From the NCBI GenBank assembly GCA_965277625.1, contig OZ255827.1:186001-250000 (forward strand): a stretch of DNA of 64,000 nucleotides, written 5' to 3'. The translations under genes and the position numbers were made by a program. A model generated the notes under the pieces. It was not told the DNA's origin and searched no databases. It saw only the letters and a program-made list of their open reading frames with translations. This DNA is from G965195345 sp965277625. GTDB taxonomy: Bacteria > Pseudomonadota > Gammaproteobacteria > CAKMZV01. How positions within the stretch are numbered: position 1 is the stretch's first letter; every line of letters begins with the position of its first letter. Positions 62,445-64,000 of the stretch are shown here, piece by piece.

Positions 62445-62933
62445 ATGACCCCTGAAAAAATCATTATTCGCCCAGCTGTTATTGACGATGCGCCGTTAAT
62501 TTTGCAATTCGTTCAAGCGTTGGCAGAATATGAAAAAGAACCGAATGCGGTTGTGAATACAGTTGAGTCGATCAAGCAAATTTTGTTTACCCCGCCTGTT
62601 CGGGTTGAGGCCTTGATTTGTGAATTGGCCGGTCAAGCTATTGGTTTTGCGGTTTATTTTTATAATTATTCAACGTGGTTGGGTCAGCACGGTCTTTATC
62701 TTGAGGATTTATATGTGCAACCTGAGCATCGTAAAATCGGCGCTGGCAAAAAACTGTTAAAATCCTTAGCGACCATTGCCGTTCAAAATAATTGTGGTCG
62801 ATTGGAGTGGAGCGTTTTAAATTGGAATCGTTTGGCCATTGATTTTTATGATTCCATCGGTGCCAAACCACAGGATGAATGGACCGTTTATCGCTTAACA
62901 GGAGACGCATTGAAATCATTTGCAAGGAAATAA
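62445..62933 (+). CDS. GNAT family N-acetyltransferase (diamine acetyltransferase-like)
   Basis: A 162-residue acetyltransferase with IIRPAVIDDAPLILQFVQALAEYEKEP at the start and LEDLYVQPEHRKIGAGKKLLKSL near residues 87-106, the pattern of spermidine/spermine-type acetyltransferases, with WSVLNWNRLAIDFYDSIGA near the end. No Shine-Dalgarno is visible; the TATAAT eight bases upstream suggests that transcription starts at or very near the ATG. Five bases separate it from the ABC transporter gene, so the two may be co-transcribed. Confidence 0.87.
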   Translation: MTPEKIIIRPAVIDDAPLILQFVQALAEYEKEPNAVVNTVESIKQILFTPPVRVEALICELAGQAIGFAVYFYNYSTWLGQHGLYLEDLYVQPEHRKIGAGKKLLKSLATIAVQNNCGRLEWSVLNWNRLAIDFYDSIGAKPQDEWTVYRLTGDALKSFARK

Positions 62934-62938
62934 ATACT

Positions 62939-63730
62939 ATGAGTACAACAGACATTGAAAAACCCATTGCCTTAGAGTTGGTCAACATCCATAAAAGTTT
63001 TGGCGATGTATCCATTATTAAAGGGGTCTCATTAAAAGCCTATGAAGGCGATGTGATTTCAATCATTGGTGCTAGTGGCTCTGGCAAGAGCACGCTGTTA
63101 AGGTGCATTAATTTATTGGAAAATCCCAGTCAGGGTGAAATCCGCGTTTTTGGTGAAACACTACAGATGGCCGCTGACAAGCAGGGCGACCTACAAGCGA
63201 CTTCCATCAAGCAATTGAGAGCCATGCGCGAAAAAATCGGCTTTGTTTTTCAAAACTTTAACCTTTGGCCACACAAGACAGTCATTGAGAATCTCATTGA
63301 AGCACCCACCAAGGTTTTGAAACAGTCAAAAGAGATGGCCATAGAAAAAAGTGACGTGTTATTAAAAAAAGTGGGGTTGTTTGAACGCCGAGATTATTAC
63401 CCAAGCCAGTTGTCGGGCGGGCAGCAACAACGCGTTGCTATTGCCAGAGCTTTGGCCATGGATCCTGAAATTTTATTGTTTGATGAGCCGACCTCATCCT
63501 TAGACCCTGAATTGGTGGATGAGGTATTATCGACCATGAAGTCGTTGGCCGATGAAAAACGCACCATGTTGGTGGTCACTCACGAAATGGCTTTTGCGCG
63601 AGAAGTTTCGAGCAAGATGATTTTTTTACACCAAGGATTGGTTGAGGCAGAGGGTGCACCGGAGTATATTTTCAATCAAGCCGATTCGCCAAGGCTTAAG
63701 CAATTTTTGTCGCGCGAATACGAAGCCTAA
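62939..63730 (+). CDS. amino acid ABC transporter ATP-binding protein
   Basis: ATPase of a polar amino acid importer (HisP/GlnQ/ArtP type). 263 residues. Walker A GASGSGKST at 44-52, the Q-loop in FVFQNFNLWPHKTVIEN, the signature LSGGQQQRVAIARALA, Walker B ILLFDEPTSSLDPELVDEV and the switch histidine in VVTHEMAFAREV. Length and the NLWPHKTV stretch resemble histidine/arginine transporters. It is followed, after 174 bases, by a binding-protein gene, so the permease genes probably lie beyond the window. Confidence 0.94.
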   Translation: MSTTDIEKPIALELVNIHKSFGDVSIIKGVSLKAYEGDVISIIGASGSGKSTLLRCINLLENPSQGEIRVFGETLQMAADKQGDLQATSIKQLRAMREKIGFVFQNFNLWPHKTVIENLIEAPTKVLKQSKEMAIEKSDVLLKKVGLFERRDYYPSQLSGGQQQRVAIARALAMDPEILLFDEPTSSLDPELVDEVLSTMKSLADEKRTMLVVTHEMAFAREVSSKMIFLHQGLVEAEGAPEYIFNQADSPRLKQFLSREYEA

Positions 63731-63904
63731 TTAGCCAAAGAGCGCTCAAAGCGGTGCACAATTCATTATGGGCAAACGTTTTTTAATCACCTAATACGAC
63801 TAATTGTATTAAAATCTATGTCGTTACATTGATGAATAGCTCCATTGTGCAGACACATTGAGGTCGTCATCTTACTTATTTTCAATCATTAAAAGGACAT
63901 TACT

Positions 63905-64000
63905 ATGAAAAAATCATTTATTGCAACACTGGCTGTTTTGATGCTAACCGCATTCAGCAGCATCACTTTTGCTAAGACCGTAAAATTTGCAACCGAAGGG
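63905..64000 (+). CDS. periplasmic substrate-binding protein, N-terminal part
   Basis: Only 32 codons are in the window: a signal peptide (MKKSFIATLAVLMLTAFSS, cut after ITFA) followed by KTVKFATEG, the usual first strand of amino-acid binding proteins of the ABC type (family 3). AAAGGA lies upstream of the ATG. It continues past base 64000. The neighbouring ATPase gene supports the assignment. Confidence 0.8.
   Translation, partial: MKKSFIATLAVLMLTAFSSITFAKTVKFATEG

Overview
This window is chromosomal DNA from a gammaproteobacterium with fairly low GC content. I cannot place the order with confidence. The evidence is the gene content: an Acidithiobacillus-type gshA beside gshB, a gspHIJKLMN type II secretion block, hslU-DUF971-ubiE-ubiJ, cyoE, lpxL-type acyltransferase, mlaA, dsbC, proS with editing domain, and a class A RNase P RNA. 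About 98% of it is tightly packed housekeeping DNA, with many 4-base ATGA overlaps.

Layout. 1-7.5 kb: truncated birA, gshA-gshB, a pilin-like gene, glcF, dsbC, rplS, msrB and mlaA. 7.5-22 kb: tRNA-Arg(CCG), rep, glmU, topA, purE, an S41 protease, gor with a decayed duplicate of its own 3' end, kdsB-proS, recG and ridA. 22-31 kb: rnpB, a TauE-like transporter, pckA, moeB and the type II secretion genes gspN to gspH. 31-41 kb: ybaB-recR-lysA, a VOC protein, a CPBP-like membrane protein, mscS, tRNA-Arg(ACG), nadE, an FMN reductase, a Bax-like glucosaminidase, a flavodoxin and bioA. 41-50.5 kb: ubiJ-ubiE-DUF971-hslU, azlCD, lpxL, a DUF2970 protein, cyoE with a SCO-like partner, a SulP transporter and trhP. 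50.5-52.6 kb: tRNA-Tyr-Gly-Thr followed by the only clearly accessory region. 52.6-64 kb: nrdAB, pepN, tpm, recD, two GNAT proteins and the start of an amino-acid ABC transporter.

Two places deserve attention. First, nrdB encodes a radical subunit with Phe209 where the radical Tyr (E. coli Tyr122) should be, and Glu171 where class Ia enzymes have Asp; all six metal ligands are otherwise present with the expected spacing. This is the signature of a class Ic (Mn/Fe) ribonucleotide reductase. Its promoter is overlaid by three direct repeats about 21 bp apart. Second, just upstream, the 3' end of tRNA-Thr is copied imperfectly (20 of 24 bases) 1.2 kb downstream. Between the copies lie a broken integrase N-terminus and an intact AT-rich gene whose product looks like a GIY-YIG nuclease, so this appears to be a decayed tRNA-targeted integrative element.

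Metabolically the window carries glutathione synthesis and recycling (gshA, gshB, gor), methionine sulfoxide repair (msrB), periplasmic disulfide isomerisation (dsbC), biotin synthesis and attachment (bioA, birA), ubiquinone and heme O synthesis, and gluconeogenesis (pckA). Several genes sit apart from their usual partners: glcF without glcDE, hslU without hslV, recD without recBC, rplS without rpsP-rimM-trmD, and gspH-N without gspC-G.
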